Shown here: positions 23,613-24,468 of the stretch, in pieces
How positions within the stretch are numbered: the first letter of the stretch is position 1
How the letters are laid out: every line of letters begins with the position of its first letter
Assembly (NCBI GenBank): GCA_025201705.1
Contig: MU617070.1
Coordinates: forward strand, 1-24,468
From: Dissophora ornata
Taxonomy: Eukaryota > Mortierellomycota > Mortierellomycetes > Mortierellales > Mortierellaceae
Length of the DNA stretch: 24,468 nucleotides
Direction: 5' to 3'
Made by a program: the position numbers and the translations under genes
Notes under the pieces: generated by a model
What the model was told of the DNA's origin: nothing
Seen by the model: the letters and a program-made list of their open reading frames with translations, nothing else
Database searches by the model: none

Positions 23613-24468
23613 TCGAATTTAGGAAATGACAAGCATCTGTAATAAACCTTGATGACTACTCTCCTTGTGGACTCGTGGCGATTATTTTGGATGCCAGGAT
23701 TTCTTTCTATGATTTCTGTCCGCCAGTGCTCCTTGCTATTTATTCGAGTTCGTCATCAACCTACATCTCTCATCATCCTAACTGTTATCGCCTGAAGACA
23801 CCGATAGTACACTTCCTTGGTGTTGGCTCATGCCACCGTTATCCTGAGTACGGTTGTTACCTTTTTCCACATCCGCCTCGTTTACTAAATCACTCCCACC
23901 TCACTTGCACACAGCTCGCCATGCCATTACCTCGGCTCTCTTTAAATACTTGGAAGCCATATCATTCACCCTGGTCCATGTTCGCACAGGCGCGCTACCT
24001 GAAGTTGTTCCACCTCACCACTGTTAATCATGGGCCACCGCTCCCCAAGCGATGCCGGTGCTCAGCTCTCCGACTGTGTTTATGTTAATTCTCCTGACTG
24101 TGGAGCATGCTACCGCGTACTCGCGTACTCTGTCGCGTGGAGAATGTTTCGCCATCTTTTGTAAACAATAACCCCATTTTCTTGCGAAATGTCGCTCATT
24201 TCGCTCATTCAATGGCGGAATGCCAACACCAGTCAAACGAATAAAGTCCAAGCAGCTCCTGCTTGTCGTTCTTGGGAATCCGTATTTTATTTTTTTTCTT
24301 CGTTGCGAAAAGGAAGTGCTTTTATTTCTCTGGAAGACGACTCTCTACTATTACTCTACTATTCTAAAACCAGACTCTCTGCCAACTCGAGGAGTTGCCC
24401 AGGGTGCACGACGAGGACGTGGTCTGGAGATCGCACCCCGTTTTTCTTTTGAGTTCTCTCAGGTCAAA
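23613..24468. other. Region downstream of SMC3 with no recognisable gene
   Basis: It contains the SMC3 3' UTR and then sequence in which no protein family, tRNA or repeat family is recognisable. Pyrimidine-rich stretches around 23750-23930 could be the promoter or leader of a plus-strand gene lying beyond the window, but open frames here are Ser/His/Pro-rich and unconvincing. Small local repeats occur (cgcgtact near 24115-24130; ctctactatt near 24340-24362). Confidence 0.55.
23641..23646 (+). terminator. SMC3 poly(A) signal AATAAA
   Basis: A perfect hexamer 28 nt after the SMC3 stop codon, followed by a T/G-containing stretch (cttgatgactactctccttgtgg), the usual arrangement for a short fungal 3' UTR. 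Confidence 0.7.

Noticed and set aside
23675..24088. Plus-strand open frame of 137 codons downstream of SMC3
   Set aside because: Composition is leader-like (Ser, His, Pro, Leu), it overlaps the SMC3 3' end, and no motif or splice continuation supports it.

Overview
This is a eukaryotic, almost certainly fungal, genomic window. Six protein-coding genes are split by many short spliceosomal introns, mostly 50-130 nt with GTAAGT/GTATGT-type donors and TAG/CAG acceptors. The gene content is translation initiation factor eIF4G, the G-alpha chaperone/GEF Ric8, an mRNA-export-type RRM protein, a PWWP/Tudor chromatin protein, autophagy protein Atg17 and cohesin SMC3. Atg17 points to fungi, and Ric8 rules out a budding-yeast-like genome. 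An eIF4G that keeps a C-terminal MA3 domain together with high intron density suggests an early-diverging fungus, perhaps Mucoromycota or Mortierellomycota; that placement is inference.

Layout. From 1 to about 1250 lies a decayed copy of the 3' end of the neighbouring eIF4G gene, on the minus strand, carrying internal tandem duplication and (CA)n expansions. From 1250 to 2240 is low-complexity intergenic DNA that includes the likely eIF4G poly(A) signal. Three intact genes then run head to tail on the minus strand: eIF4G (7814 to 2603, 6 exons, 1415 aa), Ric8 (11547 to 8754, 9 exons, 574 aa) and a UBM/RRM export-adaptor-like gene (13656 to 11699, 5 exons, 385 aa). A 499-bp divergent promoter region (13657-14155) separates these from three genes on the plus strand: the PWWP/Tudor gene (14156-16045, 7 exons, 472 aa), ATG17 (16186-18285, 9 exons) and SMC3 (18469-23612, 17 exons, 1198 aa). 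The last 850 bp hold no recognisable gene.

Exon models were built by hand from splice consensus, reading phase and family similarity. In five of the six genes the exon lengths sum to an exact multiple of three. The exception is ATG17, where one junction (17394 to 17539) cannot be joined in frame with good splice sites. There is no operon or pathway logic here: these are unlinked housekeeping genes (translation, G-protein signalling, mRNA export, chromatin, autophagy, chromosome cohesion) packed with 140-180 bp spacers within each block.

I found no mobile element, CRISPR array, rRNA or convincing tRNA. The most unusual items are the eIF4G MA3-exon segmental duplication, a PAM2-like motif in eIF4G, the ATG17 frame problem, a stop-free 87-nt intron in SMC3, and the uncharacterised C-terminal domain of the PWWP/Tudor protein. 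I see no clear case for a wholly new biological system.
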